Positions 9,170 through 18,640 are shown, counted from the stretch's first letter. The stretch: 52,893 nt of DNA from an archaeon (GCA_024274695.1 JAJSAI010000006.1:1-52893); one strand, 5' to 3'. The notes: a model not told the origin generated them from the sequence alone. Made by a program: numbers and translations.

Positions 9170-9348
9170 GGGGCCGTGGGGTAGCCTGGCAGCCTTCCAG
9201 CTTCGGGAGGGAAACCGCCAGCGGGTATACCCGAAACCTTTGGTTCGGGATAATCCAAAAGGCGAAAGCCTTTTGGTATTTTCCTCTACCTTCCCGCGAC
9301 CGGAGCCCGGAAGAGCTGGCGAGCCGAGTTCAAATCTCGGCGGCCCCA
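9170..9348 (+). tRNA. tRNA-Pro(CGG) with 106-nt intron (9208-9313) at 37/38
   Basis: GGGGCCG/CGGCCCC; CCAGC-TTCGGG|intron|A-GCTGG; T-arm CCGAGTTCAAATCTCGG. Confidence 0.9.
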
Positions 9349-9408
9349 TCACCCTGGCTGGAAAGAAACCATTTAAAAACCAGAAAGTGCCAACTATAAA
9401 CTGCTCGC

Positions 9409-9533
9409 CCCGTGGTAGCATAGTGGTAGTGCGCCCGGCTGTAGTAGAGTCTCTCGCGCTCTCGCGCGAGACCCCCTGGGGAAACCCTGCGGGGACCGGG
9501 AGATCGCCGGTTCAAATCCGGCCCACGGGACCA
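9409..9533 (+). tRNA. tRNA-Tyr(GUA) with 50-nt intron (9445-9494); CCA encoded
   Basis: CCCGTGG/CCACGGG; CCCGG-CTGTAG|intron|A-CCGGG. Confidence 0.88.
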
Positions 9534-9542
9534 TTTTTTCAA

Positions 9543-9617
9543 GGGCCTGTAGATCAGTGGAAGATCGCCTGCCTTGCACGCAGGAGGTCGGGGGTTCAAA
9601 TCCCCCCGGGTCCACCA
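9543..9617 (+). tRNA. tRNA-Ala(UGC), CCA encoded
   Basis: GGGCCTG/CGGGTCC; CCTGC-CTTGCAC-GCAGG. Confidence 0.93.
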
Positions 9618-9618
9618 A

Positions 9619-9658
9619 GGGAAACCTCCAGCGGGTTTCCTCTACCTTCCAGCAACCG
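9619..9658 (+). repeat. dispersed hairpin element copy C (downstream of tRNA-Ala)
   Basis: GGAAACC-TCCAGCG-GGTTTCC then TCTACCTTCCAGCAACCG; related to 2467-2504, 9209-9304 and (reverse) 41011-41053. Confidence 0.6.
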
Positions 9659-9661
9659 AAA

Positions 9662-9720
9662 ATAAGGGGCCGCACCCCCCTTATCAACCCTCCTCACCAG
9701 AACGAGGGGCCGCACCCCTC
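9662..9720 (+). repeat. two short hairpins with identical AGGGGCCGCACCCC core
   Basis: AGGGGCCGCACCCC at 9665-9678 and 9705-9718, each a G4/C4 stem-loop. Confidence 0.65.
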
Positions 9721-9738
9721 TGAAACCAGAGCACGGGC

Positions 9739-9814
9739 GGGTCCGTGGTCTAGTGGCTAGGACGCCACCCTCACACGGTGGAGATCGGTGGTTCAAATCC
9801 GCCCGGACCCACCA
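9739..9814 (+). tRNA. tRNA-Val(CAC), CCA encoded
   Basis: GGGTCCG/CGGACCC; CCACC-CTCACAC-GGTGG. Confidence 0.93.
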
Positions 9815-9844
9815 AAACAAAAAAACCAGCACACCAGAAAAACA

Positions 9845-9922
9845 GGTCCCGTAGTCTAGTCCGGCTAAGGATATCGGCCTTTCGAGCCGAAGACCCGGGT
9901 TCAAATCCCGGCGGGACCACCA
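9845..9922 (+). tRNA. tRNA-Glu(UUC), CCA encoded
   Basis: GGTCCCG/CGGGACC; TCGGC-CTTTCGA-GCCGA. Confidence 0.93.
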
Positions 9923-9933
9923 AACCGTGAGAC

Positions 9934-10009
9934 GCCCCGGTAGTCTAGCGGCCTAGGATACCGGACTGTCGATCCGGTGACCCGGGTTCAAATCCCGGCT
10001 GGGGCGCCA
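9934..10009 (+). tRNA. tRNA-Asp(GUC), CCA encoded
   Basis: GCCCCGG/CTGGGGC; CCGGA-CTGTCGA-TCCGG. Confidence 0.93.
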
Positions 10010-10027
10010 TACCCTCTTTCCAATCAT

Positions 10028-10103
10028 AGCCCCGTAGTCTAGCGGCCAAGGATACAGGGCTCTGGACCCTGGGACGGCGGTTCGAATCCGCCCGGGGCTA
10101 CCA
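10028..10103 (+). tRNA. tRNA-Gln(CUG), CCA encoded
   Basis: AGCCCCG/CGGGGCT; CAGGG-CTCTGGA-CCCTG. Confidence 0.92.
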
Positions 10104-10123
10104 AAAGGGAAACCGCTTGAGCT

Positions 10124-10198
10124 GGTCCCGTAGTCTAGTCCGGCTAAGGATATCGGCCTCTCGAGCCGAAGACCCGGGTTCAAATCCCGGCGGGACCA
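10124..10198 (+). tRNA. tRNA-Glu(CUC)
   Basis: GGTCCCG/CGGGACC; TCGGC-CTCTCGA-GCCGA. Confidence 0.93.
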
Positions 10199-10219
10199 CG
10201 TCAAAAGCACAAAAAAGAG

Positions 10220-10323
10220 AGCCCCGTAGTCTAGCGGCCAATCCTGTTCGGCGTTGCCAGCGGGAGCCGAAAGGATGGCGGGCTTTGGACCCGCAGACGG
10301 CGGTTCGAATCCGCCCGGGGCTA
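10220..10323 (+). tRNA. tRNA-Gln(UUG) with 31-nt insertion/intron in the D-arm (10242-10272)
   Basis: Same body as tRNA-Gln(CUG); GCGGG-CTTTGGA-CCCGC anticodon arm; extra TCCTGTTCGGCGTTGCCAGCGGGAGCCGAAA between CCAA and GGAT. Confidence 0.85.
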
Positions 10324-10346
10324 CTAGAGAGGCTGTCAAGCGGGAC

Positions 10347-10422
10347 GGGTCCGTGGTCTAGTGGCTAGGACGCCACCCTTACAAGGTGGAGATCGGTGGT
10401 TCAAATCCGCCCGGACCCACCA
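10347..10422 (+). tRNA. tRNA-Val(UAC), CCA encoded
   Basis: GGGTCCG/CGGACCC; CCACC-CTTACAA-GGTGG. Confidence 0.93.
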
Positions 10423-10467
10423 GGAAACAATTTAAACCCCTGCCGCGAGAACAATAATCTGGGAGAA

Positions 10468-10543
10468 GGGTCCGTGGTCTAGTGGCTAGGACGTCGCCTT
10501 GACGTGGCGAAGATCGGTGGTTCGAATCCGCCCGGACCCACCA
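10468..10543 (+). tRNA. tRNA-Val(GAC), CCA encoded
   Basis: GGGTCCG/CGGACCC; TCGCC-TTGACGT-GGCGA. Confidence 0.93.
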
Positions 10544-10573
10544 AAACAAAAAAAAACTTGGGGCACAGAAAAG

Positions 10574-10584
10574 TTTTTATATAA
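10574..10584 (+). promoter_or_regulatory. TATA box for RNA polymerase operon
   Basis: TTTTTATATAA ~50 nt before rpoH start. Confidence 0.6.
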
Positions 10585-10630
10585 GTGGGCTTGAACATTT
10601 CATATCCAGCTAGTTTTCGGGGGGAAACTT

Positions 10631-10864
10631 TTGAAGAAAAGCATCATCCTGGAGCATCAGCTCGTGCCGAAACACGAGATAATGACGGACGAGGAAGTCC
10701 GGGCTCTCCTCAAGGAGTATGGAGTGACCTTAGAACAGCTTCCGAAGATATTCTCAGACGATCCTGTCGTGAAAGCGATAGGCGCCAAAAAAGGACAGGT
10801 TCTTAGGATAACCAGGAACAGCCCCACGGCTGGAGAATATTACTATTACAGGGTCGTGGTCTGA
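10631..10864 (+). CDS. rpoH: DNA-directed RNA polymerase subunit H
   Basis: ILEHQLVPKHEIMTDEEV...LPKIFSDDPVVKAIGAKKGQVLRITRNSPTAGEYYYYRVV; TTG start. Confidence 0.95.
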   Translation: MKKSIILEHQLVPKHEIMTDEEVRALLKEYGVTLEQLPKIFSDDPVVKAIGAKKGQVLRITRNSPTAGEYYYYRVVV

Positions 10865-10888
10865 GGCCCTGCAAAAGGAGACGATCGG

Positions 10889-12349
10889 ATGCCCTACTGG
10901 GAGGTAGCAGAGGCTTTCATAAAAGAGTATGGTGTTGTAAGGCAACACATTGACTCGTACAACGAGCTCATAACACACAGGATCCCACAGATAATAGAAA
11001 ACTATCCTCTTATTGAAACCAACAAGGAAAACTGTTACATAAAACTGCATTCTGTCAGAATGGAAAAACCAATAGTAGTGGAAGCAGACGGCTCAAGAAA
11101 GCCCATCCTGCCCATTGACTGCAGGCTAAGGAACAAGAGCTACTCCAGCATGATCTACGCGGACATAAGCATTCTGGACGGGGAAAAAGAGATAGACAGG
11201 GACGAGGTGATGATAGGAAAGTTCCCTGTCATGGTAAAGTCCAAGCTCTGTTACCTTTCTGAAATGAGCGAGAAGGAGCTCATCAAAGCAAAGGAAGACC
11301 CCCTGGACCAAGGAGGGTACTTCATAATAAACGGGAACGAAAGATCCCTGGTGAGCATAGAAAACCCCGTCTACAACAGGATAATGCTTGACACGGAAAA
11401 AAGATCAGGACAACTCTTGTACGTCAGCACAGTGTTCTCCCAGAGCATGTACCACTCCGGAAAGAACACTGTGAGGAGAACGCCTGACGGGTACCTTTAC
11501 GTGGAATTTCCCGCATCCCCCAAAAACCTTAACCTGTTCCTGCTCCTCAAAGCCCTGGGCCTTGAAACCACGCAAAAGATACTGAACGCATTCTCCGAAA
11601 AAGCGAGGAACGACGTGTTCCTGAACCTTGAGAAAGTGCAGGCCGAAAGCGCTGAGGAAGCGCTTGACCAGATAGGAAAGAGGCTCGCGGCAAGCCAGTC
11701 AGAGGAATACAGGAAGAGGAGGGCCGCGCACGTTATAGACAACTACCTACTGCCCCACCTGGGAAGAACACCTGAGGACAGGAAGACCAAGGCATTCTAT
11801 CTCATAAGAATGGCCGAAAGGACGATTGAAGGTGCTAGAGGAGAGAGAAAGCCTGATGACAAAGACCACTACGCGAACAAGAGGCTCAAGATATCAGGGC
11901 ACCTGCTAGAAGACCTGTTCAAGCTCGCGCTGACCGCGTTCGCAAGGGACCTGAGGTACCAGGTTGACAGGGCCCACACCAGGAGAAGAAAACTCCAGAT
12001 AAAGACCCTGGTGAGGCCGGACATTTTCACCACCAAGGTGTTCGGAGCCATGGCCACAGGAAACTGGGTCGGAGGAAGAACTGGAGTGTCCCAGCCAATA
12101 GACAGGCACTCGTACGCATCAGCAATGTCACAGATGAGAAGAGTGAGAACCCCGTTGTCCCAGACGTACCCGCACTACGAGGCCAGGGACGCACACCCGA
12201 CGACCTTCGGAAAAATATGTCCTGTGGAAACACCTGAAGGACACAACGTCGGGCTCCAGAAGCACCTTGCGATAGGATGCCTTATTTCCAGCAGGCTCGT
12301 TCCCGACGTTGAGGATGTCCTTAAGAAAATGGGAGTCAAAAGCAAGTGA
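10889..12349 (+). CDS. rpoB2: RNA polymerase subunit B''
   Basis: Split RpoB N-terminal half; GGYFIINGNERSLV, CPVETPEGHNVGLQKHLA. Confidence 0.95.
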   Translation: MPYWEVAEAFIKEYGVVRQHIDSYNELITHRIPQIIENYPLIETNKENCYIKLHSVRMEKPIVVEADGSRKPILPIDCRLRNKSYSSMIYADISILDGEKEIDRDEVMIGKFPVMVKSKLCYLSEMSEKELIKAKEDPLDQGGYFIINGNERSLVSIENPVYNRIMLDTEKRSGQLLYVSTVFSQSMYHSGKNTVRRTPDGYLYVEFPASPKNLNLFLLLKALGLETTQKILNAFSEKARNDVFLNLEKVQAESAEEALDQIGKRLAASQSEEYRKRRAAHVIDNYLLPHLGRTPEDRKTKAFYLIRMAERTIEGARGERKPDDKDHYANKRLKISGHLLEDLFKLALTAFARDLRYQVDRAHTRRRKLQIKTLVRPDIFTTKVFGAMATGNWVGGRTGVSQPIDRHSYASAMSQMRRVRTPLSQTYPHYEARDAHPTTFGKICPVETPEGHNVGLQKHLAIGCLISSRLVPDVEDVLKKMGVKSK

Positions 12350-12354
12350 TTCTT

Positions 12355-14172
12355 ATGAAGAAGGAAGCAAGCGTTTACTGTAACGGGAAGCTCATAGGCT
12401 TCCACCCTAACCCTGAACAGCTCGTGAAGGCTGTCCGGGAAAAAAGAAGAAAAGGAGAACTGCCCTACGATGTCACGGTAGCGTACTATCACGACCTGAA
12501 TGAAGTGTACATCAACAGCGACCCGGGCAGGGCAATGAGGCCCCTCATTATCGTAGAGAACGGCAAGCCCAAGCTCACCAAAGAACACCTGAAAATGCTC
12601 AAGGAGGGCAAGATAAAGTTCAGTGACCTTGTTAGCATGGGGGTCATAGAATTCCTTGACGCGGAAGAAGAGGAAAACGCGTACATAGCACTCAGCGAAA
12701 AAGAGCTGACCCCAGAGCACACTCACCTGGAAGTCTACCCTGCAATGCTCTTCGGGGCAATAGCATCAATGCTACCGTACCCTGAACACAACACCTCGCC
12801 CAGGGACAGCATGGCAACACAGTACATAAAACAGTCCTTGGGGCTGTTCGCGTCCAACTTCACCAAAAGGGTTGACACAAGAGCCCACGTGATGTTATAT
12901 CCTCAGAGAACGCTCGTGACCTCAAAGTTTTACGATGCCCTGGGAGCCAGCAGGAGGCCCGCCGGGCAGAACTTCGTTGTCGCAGTCCTCCCGTACTACG
13001 GTTACAACATTGACGACGCCATAGTAATGAACAAGGCAAGCATAGAAAGGGGCATTGGAAGGACGATGAGCTTCAGGACGTACGAGAACGAGGAAAGGAG
13101 GTACCCCGGAGGACAGAGGGACAGGTTCGAGAGACCCAGGCCAGAAGTCTTCGGCTACAGGGGAGAAGAGGCATACCAGTACCTTGACGAGGACGGGATA
13201 ATAGAGCCAGAGTTTGACGTGAACGAAGGAGACGTGCTCATAGGAAAAACCTCTCCCCCAAGATTCCTTGAGGACGTGAGAGAACTTGAGGTCCTGGAGG
13301 AAAAGAGAAGGGAGAACTCCACCACGGTCAGGCACAGGGAGCACGGTACCGTGGACTGGGTGCTGGCAACAGAAGGCGAAGGGAAGAACAGGCTCGTCAA
13401 GGTAAGAGTAAGGACCCTGATGATACCCGAGATCGGGGACAAGTTCGCGGCAAGGCACGGGCAAAAGGGAGTCATCGGGCTCATAGCAGACGAGGCAGAC
13501 ATGCCCTTCACCGAAAAAGGAATAATCCCTGACCTCATCTTCAACCCTCACGCTGTTCCAAGCAGAACCACGGTCGGATACCTGCTGGAAACCCTCGGGG
13601 GCAAGGTAGCCTGCATGAGAGGAAAAGAAGTTGACGCAACTCCATTTGACGGGGAGAACGAGAAAGACCTGAGGAACTTCATGAAACAGTACGGGTTCAG
13701 GGACTCAGGAAAAGAAATCCTGTACAACGGAATAACAGGAGAAAAGATGGAAGCCAGAATATTCGTGGGAGTCACGTACTACATGAGGCTCAAGCACCTG
13801 GTGGCTGACAAGATGTACGCCAGGGCAAGAGGGCCTGTCCAGATCCTAACAAGACAGCCGACAGAAGGAAGGGCCAGAGAAGGAGGACTCAGGTTCGGGG
13901 AAATGGAAAGGGACACCCTGATAGGACACGGGGCAGCGATGCTCCTGAAGGAGAGGCTGCTTGAAGAGTCTGACAAGGTAATCGAGCACGTGTGCGGAAA
14001 GTGCGGTGTGATAGCAGTGTACGACCAGGTCAGGGGAAGAAAATGGTGCCCGATATGCGGAGAGAGCAAGGACATTCACCCGATTGAAATGAGCTACGCG
14101 TTCAAGCTCCTCTTGAACGAGATAATGGCCCTCGGAATATACCCGCGGCTCGTCCTGAAGGACAGGGTGTGA
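12355..14172 (+). CDS. rpoB1: RNA polymerase subunit B'
   Basis: GYNIDDAIVMNKAS, GDKFAARHGQKGV, CGKCG...CPICG. Confidence 0.95.
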   Translation: MKKEASVYCNGKLIGFHPNPEQLVKAVREKRRKGELPYDVTVAYYHDLNEVYINSDPGRAMRPLIIVENGKPKLTKEHLKMLKEGKIKFSDLVSMGVIEFLDAEEEENAYIALSEKELTPEHTHLEVYPAMLFGAIASMLPYPEHNTSPRDSMATQYIKQSLGLFASNFTKRVDTRAHVMLYPQRTLVTSKFYDALGASRRPAGQNFVVAVLPYYGYNIDDAIVMNKASIERGIGRTMSFRTYENEERRYPGGQRDRFERPRPEVFGYRGEEAYQYLDEDGIIEPEFDVNEGDVLIGKTSPPRFLEDVRELEVLEEKRRENSTTVRHREHGTVDWVLATEGEGKNRLVKVRVRTLMIPEIGDKFAARHGQKGVIGLIADEADMPFTEKGIIPDLIFNPHAVPSRTTVGYLLETLGGKVACMRGKEVDATPFDGENEKDLRNFMKQYGFRDSGKEILYNGITGEKMEARIFVGVTYYMRLKHLVADKMYARARGPVQILTRQPTEGRAREGGLRFGEMERDTLIGHGAAMLLKERLLEESDKVIEHVCGKCGVIAVYDQVRGRKWCPICGESKDIHPIEMSYAFKLLLNEIMALGIYPRLVLKDRV

Positions 14173-16826
14173 TTAAGATGATGATACCGAAAGAGATAGG
14201 ATCCGTAAGGTTCGGGATACTTGACCCTGAAAAAATAAGGAAGATGTCCCAGGTAAGGGTCATCACCCCTGACACTTACGATGACGACGGATACCCGATA
14301 GAAGGAGGGCTCATGGACCTTAGGATGGGAGTAATAGACCCTGGGCTGAGGTGCAAGACCTGCTCGGGAAGGCCAGCAACATGCCCAGGTCACTTCGGCC
14401 ACATAGAACTCGTAAGGCCCGTCATCCACATAGGCTACGTGAAAATAATCTACTCTCTTCTCAGATCAACCTGCCGGAAGTGCGGCAGGATACTACTACC
14501 AGAAGACGAAATAGAGACCCTGAAGAGGATCCTGTTCTCCGAAGAACTCCCAGAAAAGCCATCCCACGAGGAAAAAGAAGGGGAAGAAGAACTCAAGACA
14601 AGCGTGGAAGAAGAGGAAATGGAGCAGATGGCCCTCAACCTGATAGACAAGAGCAAGAGGATCACAAAGTGCCCCCACTGCGGAGAAGAGCAGGGGAAGA
14701 TAAAGCTTGTCAGGCCAACCACGTTCTACGAGAACGATCAAAGACTGTTCCCATCACAGATCAGGGAAAGGCTGGAGAGAATCCCCGACGACGAGCTCAG
14801 GATATTCGGGATAGACCCGAAGGTCGCAAGACCTGAATGGGCTGTGCTGACAGTACTCCCTGTTCCTCCCGTGACCACAAGGCCAAGCATCACCCTGGAA
14901 ACAGGGGAAAGGTCAGAAGACGATCTCACTCACAAACTCGTGGACATAATCAGGATAAACCAGAGGCTCGCTGACAACATCTCCGCAGGAGCACCACAGC
15001 TCATCATAGAGGACCTGTGGGACCTTCTCCAGTACCATGTCACCACATACTTTAACAACAACGTGAGCGGGATACCCCCCGCAAAGCACAGGTCAGGAAG
15101 AGCACTTAAAACACTGTACCAGAGGCTGAAAGGAAAGGAGGGAAGGTTCAGGTACTACCTCTCAGGAAAGAGGGTCAACTTCTCTGCCAGGACAGTAATC
15201 ACTCCTGACCCCAACATAAAAATAGAAGAAGTGGGCGTGCCTCAGCAGATCGCCGAAGAACTAACAGTCCCCGTGACTGTCACGGAATGGAACATAGACA
15301 AGCTAAAGAAGATGGTACTGAGCGACAAGTACCCGAGAGTAAAGTACGTGATAAGCCCTGAAGGACGCAAGAAGATAATAACAGAATTCAACAAGGAAGA
15401 AGTGGCAGAAGAGCTCGCGCCAGGGTACGTCGTAGAAAGACAACTGCTGGACGGGGACGTGGTAGTATTCAACAGGCAACCGTCACTGCACAGGATGTCC
15501 ATGATGGGACACCTTGTGAGAGTAATGCCAGGAAAAACATTCAGGCTGAACGACGCCGCTGCAAGACCGTACAACGCGGACTTCGACGGAGACGAAATGA
15601 ACCTGCACGTGCCACAAACCGAAGAAGCCAGACAGGAAGTAGAAGAGCTAATGCTAATACCTAAGAACATCATCTCAGTAAGGCACGGGGAAGCGATCAT
15701 GGGCGCTAACCTGGAACAGGTAACAGGAACGTACCTGCTCACCAAGGGCAACAGAAAGTTTGACAGGAAAACCGCGATGAGACTGCTCGGAAGAATAGGA
15801 ATCAAAGACCTGCCCAAGAAGGAAACGTTCACAGGAAAAGAAATCTTCAGCATGCTACTACCAGACGACCTGAACGTAGAGTACATTGGAAAAACGTGCA
15901 AGAAATGTGCCACCTGCGAAAAAGAAAAATGCCCGTTCGAAGCTTACATAAAAATAAAAGACGGAAAGCTCGTGGCAGGAGCTGTAGAAGGAGCGGGAGT
16001 GAAGAGCCCTGGGCACATAATAAAAGAGATTTATCACAAGCACGGCCCGCAGGCAGCTGCTGATTTCATAAACAACCTGACCGTGCTCGCCCTGCACGTG
16101 ATCTCAGAAATCGGTTTCACCACGAGCCTTGAAGAAGGAGACCTTCCTGAAGAGATACTGAAGGAAATAAAGAAGGTCGCCGACAAAGCAGAAAAAGAAG
16201 TTGACAAGCTCATAGAAAAGTACAAGCAAGGGCAACTGCCGGAAGTTCCTGGAAAAACGCCGGAAGAAGTTCTTGAAGACCTGATAATGGCAGAACTGAG
16301 CAAGGCCAGGAAGATCGCGATAAGCCTCACCCAGAGGGGCCTTGGCCAGGACAACGCTGACGTTATAATGGCGACGATAGGAGCCAAAGGAAACCCACTC
16401 AACCTCGTGCAAATGCAGGGAATGCTGGGCCAGTCCAGCCTCAGAGGAAAGAGACTTACCCAGAGAGGATACAGGTACAAAATGCTTCCCCACTTCAAGC
16501 CAGGCGACATATCCGCAAAGCCAGGAGGGTTCATAAAAAGCAGTTTCAAGAAAGGCCTTGACCCAATAGAAGCATTCCTCCAGGCTATGAGCGGAAGGGA
16601 CAGTATAGTGGACAAGGGAATTAACACCTCAAGGTCAGGGTACTTCTACAGGAGAGCCCTGCACGCCATGCTGGACATGTGGGTGAGAGAAGACGGAACA
16701 GTCAGGGACTCATCCGGAGCGATAATACAGTTCAGATTCGGAGAAGACGGAATAAACCCGATGAACACGTGGAACGGAAAAATAGACGTGGACAGAATCA
16801 TAAAAGAAGTGAAAGAGGGATCATGA
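14169..16826 (+). CDS. rpoA1: RNA polymerase subunit A'
   Basis: [40 protein letters not shown]. Confidence 0.96.
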   Translation: MIKMMIPKEIGSVRFGILDPEKIRKMSQVRVITPDTYDDDGYPIEGGLMDLRMGVIDPGLRCKTCSGRPATCPGHFGHIELVRPVIHIGYVKIIYSLLRSTCRKCGRILLPEDEIETLKRILFSEELPEKPSHEEKEGEEELKTSVEEEEMEQMALNLIDKSKRITKCPHCGEEQGKIKLVRPTTFYENDQRLFPSQIRERLERIPDDELRIFGIDPKVARPEWAVLTVLPVPPVTTRPSITLETGERSEDDLTHKLVDIIRINQRLADNISAGAPQLIIEDLWDLLQYHVTTYFNNNVSGIPPAKHRSGRALKTLYQRLKGKEGRFRYYLSGKRVNFSARTVITPDPNIKIEEVGVPQQIAEELTVPVTVTEWNIDKLKKMVLSDKYPRVKYVISPEGRKKIITEFNKEEVAEELAPGYVVERQLLDGDVVVFNRQPSLHRMSMMGHLVRVMPGKTFRLNDAAARPYNADFDGDEMNLHVPQTEEARQEVEELMLIPKNIISVRHGEAIMGANLEQVTGTYLLTKGNRKFDRKTAMRLLGRIGIKDLPKKETFTGKEIFSMLLPDDLNVEYIGKTCKKCATCEKEKCPFEAYIKIKDGKLVAGAVEGAGVKSPGHIIKEIYHKHGPQAAADFINNLTVLALHVISEIGFTTSLEEGDLPEEILKEIKKVADKAEKEVDKLIEKYKQGQLPEVPGKTPEEVLEDLIMAELSKARKIAISLTQRGLGQDNADVIMATIGAKGNPLNLVQMQGMLGQSSLRGKRLTQRGYRYKMLPHFKPGDISAKPGGFIKSSFKKGLDPIEAFLQAMSGRDSIVDKGINTSRSGYFYRRALHAMLDMWVREDGTVRDSSGAIIQFRFGEDGINPMNTWNGKIDVDRIIKEVKEGS

Positions 16827-17923
16827 TGGAAGAACTCTTCAAAGAATACTCTTATCTCCCGAAAAGCCTGCTGGAAGAGATAAAGGAAAAAGCAAAAGGT
16901 TTAAATAAAGAACAGCTCAGAAAAGTACTTGAAAAGGCAGCCTCTTATTATGAGGTTTCCAAAGTAGAGCCTGGGGAGGCAGTTGGAACAGTCGCTGCCG
17001 AATCAATTGGGGAACCAGGCACCCAAATGACCATGCTAACATTCCACTTCGCAGGAGTAGCAGAAATGGGTATATCCCAAGGGTTCCCGAGGCTGCTGGA
17101 ACTCGTGGACGCTGTGAAAAAGCCGAAGGACCCGATGATGTGGATATACCTGAAGGAAGGCAAGAAAGAAGAAAAAGCAAGGGAATTCGCGGAAAAAATA
17201 CAGGAAAAAAGCCTTGGAAAAGTGGCTGTCATAAACGAGGACCTGAAGGAAAAAAGCATAGTAATAGAACTCAAGACCAAAGGAATAAACGCGAAAGAAC
17301 TCGCGGAAAAAATAGAAAAGAAGATCAAAATAAAACCCGCTGAAGTAACAGGCAAAAAAATCGTGATAAAATCAAAGTCATACACCAGGCAGAAGCTCAG
17401 GAGAATAGCAATGAACCTGCACAAGCTCCAAGTGTCAGGAGTGAAAGGAATAATAAAAGCAGGAGTAGTCCAGGAAAACGGGGAGTACGTGGTGCAGACT
17501 CTCGGAACTAACCTGAAAGAAGTGCTGGAAATGCCTGAAGTTGATGCCACAAGAACAGTGTCCAACAACATCCACGAAGTACACAAGGTACTCGGAATAG
17601 AAGCCGCGAGAAACATGCTGCTCTCAGAAATCTCTGACGTGCTAACCGCCAACAAACTCAAGGTGGACATCAGGCACATAATGCTCTTGTGCGACACAAT
17701 GTGCTTTGAAGGGCAGGTGCTCCCAATAGGAAGGAAAGGGGTTTCAGGCAGGAAAACATCAGTCTTCGCAAGAGCTGCTTTCGAGGAAACGGTCGCGCAC
17801 CTGCTCAACGCCGCGATAAGCGGTGCGGAAGACGAACTGAAAGGGGTTGCTGAAAACATAATAGTCGGGAAAACAATACCCCTCGGAACAGGAAGCGTTA
17901 AACTCAGCATGAGTAGGAAGTGA
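16823..17923 (+). CDS. rpoA2: RNA polymerase subunit A''
   Basis: [34 protein letters not shown] at 16823/16826. Confidence 0.95.
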   Translation: MMEELFKEYSYLPKSLLEEIKEKAKGLNKEQLRKVLEKAASYYEVSKVEPGEAVGTVAAESIGEPGTQMTMLTFHFAGVAEMGISQGFPRLLELVDAVKKPKDPMMWIYLKEGKKEEKAREFAEKIQEKSLGKVAVINEDLKEKSIVIELKTKGINAKELAEKIEKKIKIKPAEVTGKKIVIKSKSYTRQKLRRIAMNLHKLQVSGVKGIIKAGVVQENGEYVVQTLGTNLKEVLEMPEVDATRTVSNNIHEVHKVLGIEAARNMLLSEISDVLTANKLKVDIRHIMLLCDTMCFEGQVLPIGRKGVSGRKTSVFARAAFEETVAHLLNAAISGAEDELKGVAENIIVGKTIPLGTGSVKLSMSRK

Positions 17924-17928
17924 ACAGG

Positions 17929-18225
17929 ATGGATGTGAACACAGCGCTCAAAAAAATGCTCAAGACAGGACAGCTGGAGTTCGGATACCGCAGGGGAGTC
18001 AAGAACCTCCTCGCGGGAAACGCGAAAGCAGTCATAATCGCAAGCGAAGGGCCTGAAAGAATAAAGAGCGACATAATAAAATACGCGTCAGCAGCGGGCG
18101 TGCCAGTGCTAAATTTCCCTGGCACCAGCCTGGAGCTCGGCAGAGCCTGCGGAAAACCTTTCCTGATAAGCACAATAACAGTGCTAAACCCAGGAGACGT
18201 TTCAGTAAAAGAGGTTGAACAATGA
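17929..18225 (+). CDS. rpl30e: ribosomal protein L30e
   Basis: L7Ae/L30e-like fold; position between rpoA'' and nusA. Confidence 0.88.
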   Translation: MDVNTALKKMLKTGQLEFGYRRGVKNLLAGNAKAVIIASEGPERIKSDIIKYASAAGVPVLNFPGTSLELGRACGKPFLISTITVLNPGDVSVKEVEQ

Positions 18226-18629
18226 GAAAACTGAGCGCCGAAGAAATAGGGTACATGAACCTGTTCGAGGAGATGACCAAAGCAAAGGTCATAGACTGCA
18301 TCCTCAAGGACAATGACATAACTTTCATAGTAGACAAAGGGAACATCGGGCTCGCGATCGGGAAAAAAGGAGTGATCGTAGAAAGGGTTAAAAACAAGAT
18401 GGGGAAAGAGATACACGTATACGAGTACTCCCCCGACCCAAAACAGTTCGTCAAAAACCTGCTGTTCCCAATAAAGGTGAACGAGGTAACCATTGAAGAT
18501 AACAAGATGATTATAAAAGTAAACCCTGAAGAAAAGAAGAGAGCCATCGGAAGGGATGGTAAGAAAATAAGAAATGTTAAAGAAATCATGGAAAGGCACT
18601 TTGGTATAACCGAGATCAAGGTCATGTGA
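18222..18629 (+). CDS. nusA: NusA-like KH domain transcription factor
   Basis: [27 protein letters not shown] double KH motifs. Confidence 0.92.
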   Translation: MRKLSAEEIGYMNLFEEMTKAKVIDCILKDNDITFIVDKGNIGLAIGKKGVIVERVKNKMGKEIHVYEYSPDPKQFVKNLLFPIKVNEVTIEDNKMIIKVNPEEKKRAIGRDGKKIRNVKEIMERHFGITEIKVM

Positions 18630-18640
18630 GGGTGAAAATA

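Noticed and set aside
9170-10543. Repetitive blocks resembling a CRISPR array
   Set aside because: The repeats are tRNA bodies (conserved GTAGTCTAG D-arms and TTCAAATCC T-arms) with complete cloverleaves; no regular spacer structure.
15242-15913. Long minus-strand ORFs opposite rpoA', rpoA'' (16948-17910), rps3 and others
   Set aside because: Antisense shadows of conserved coding genes, serine/leucine-rich composition, no recognisable family.
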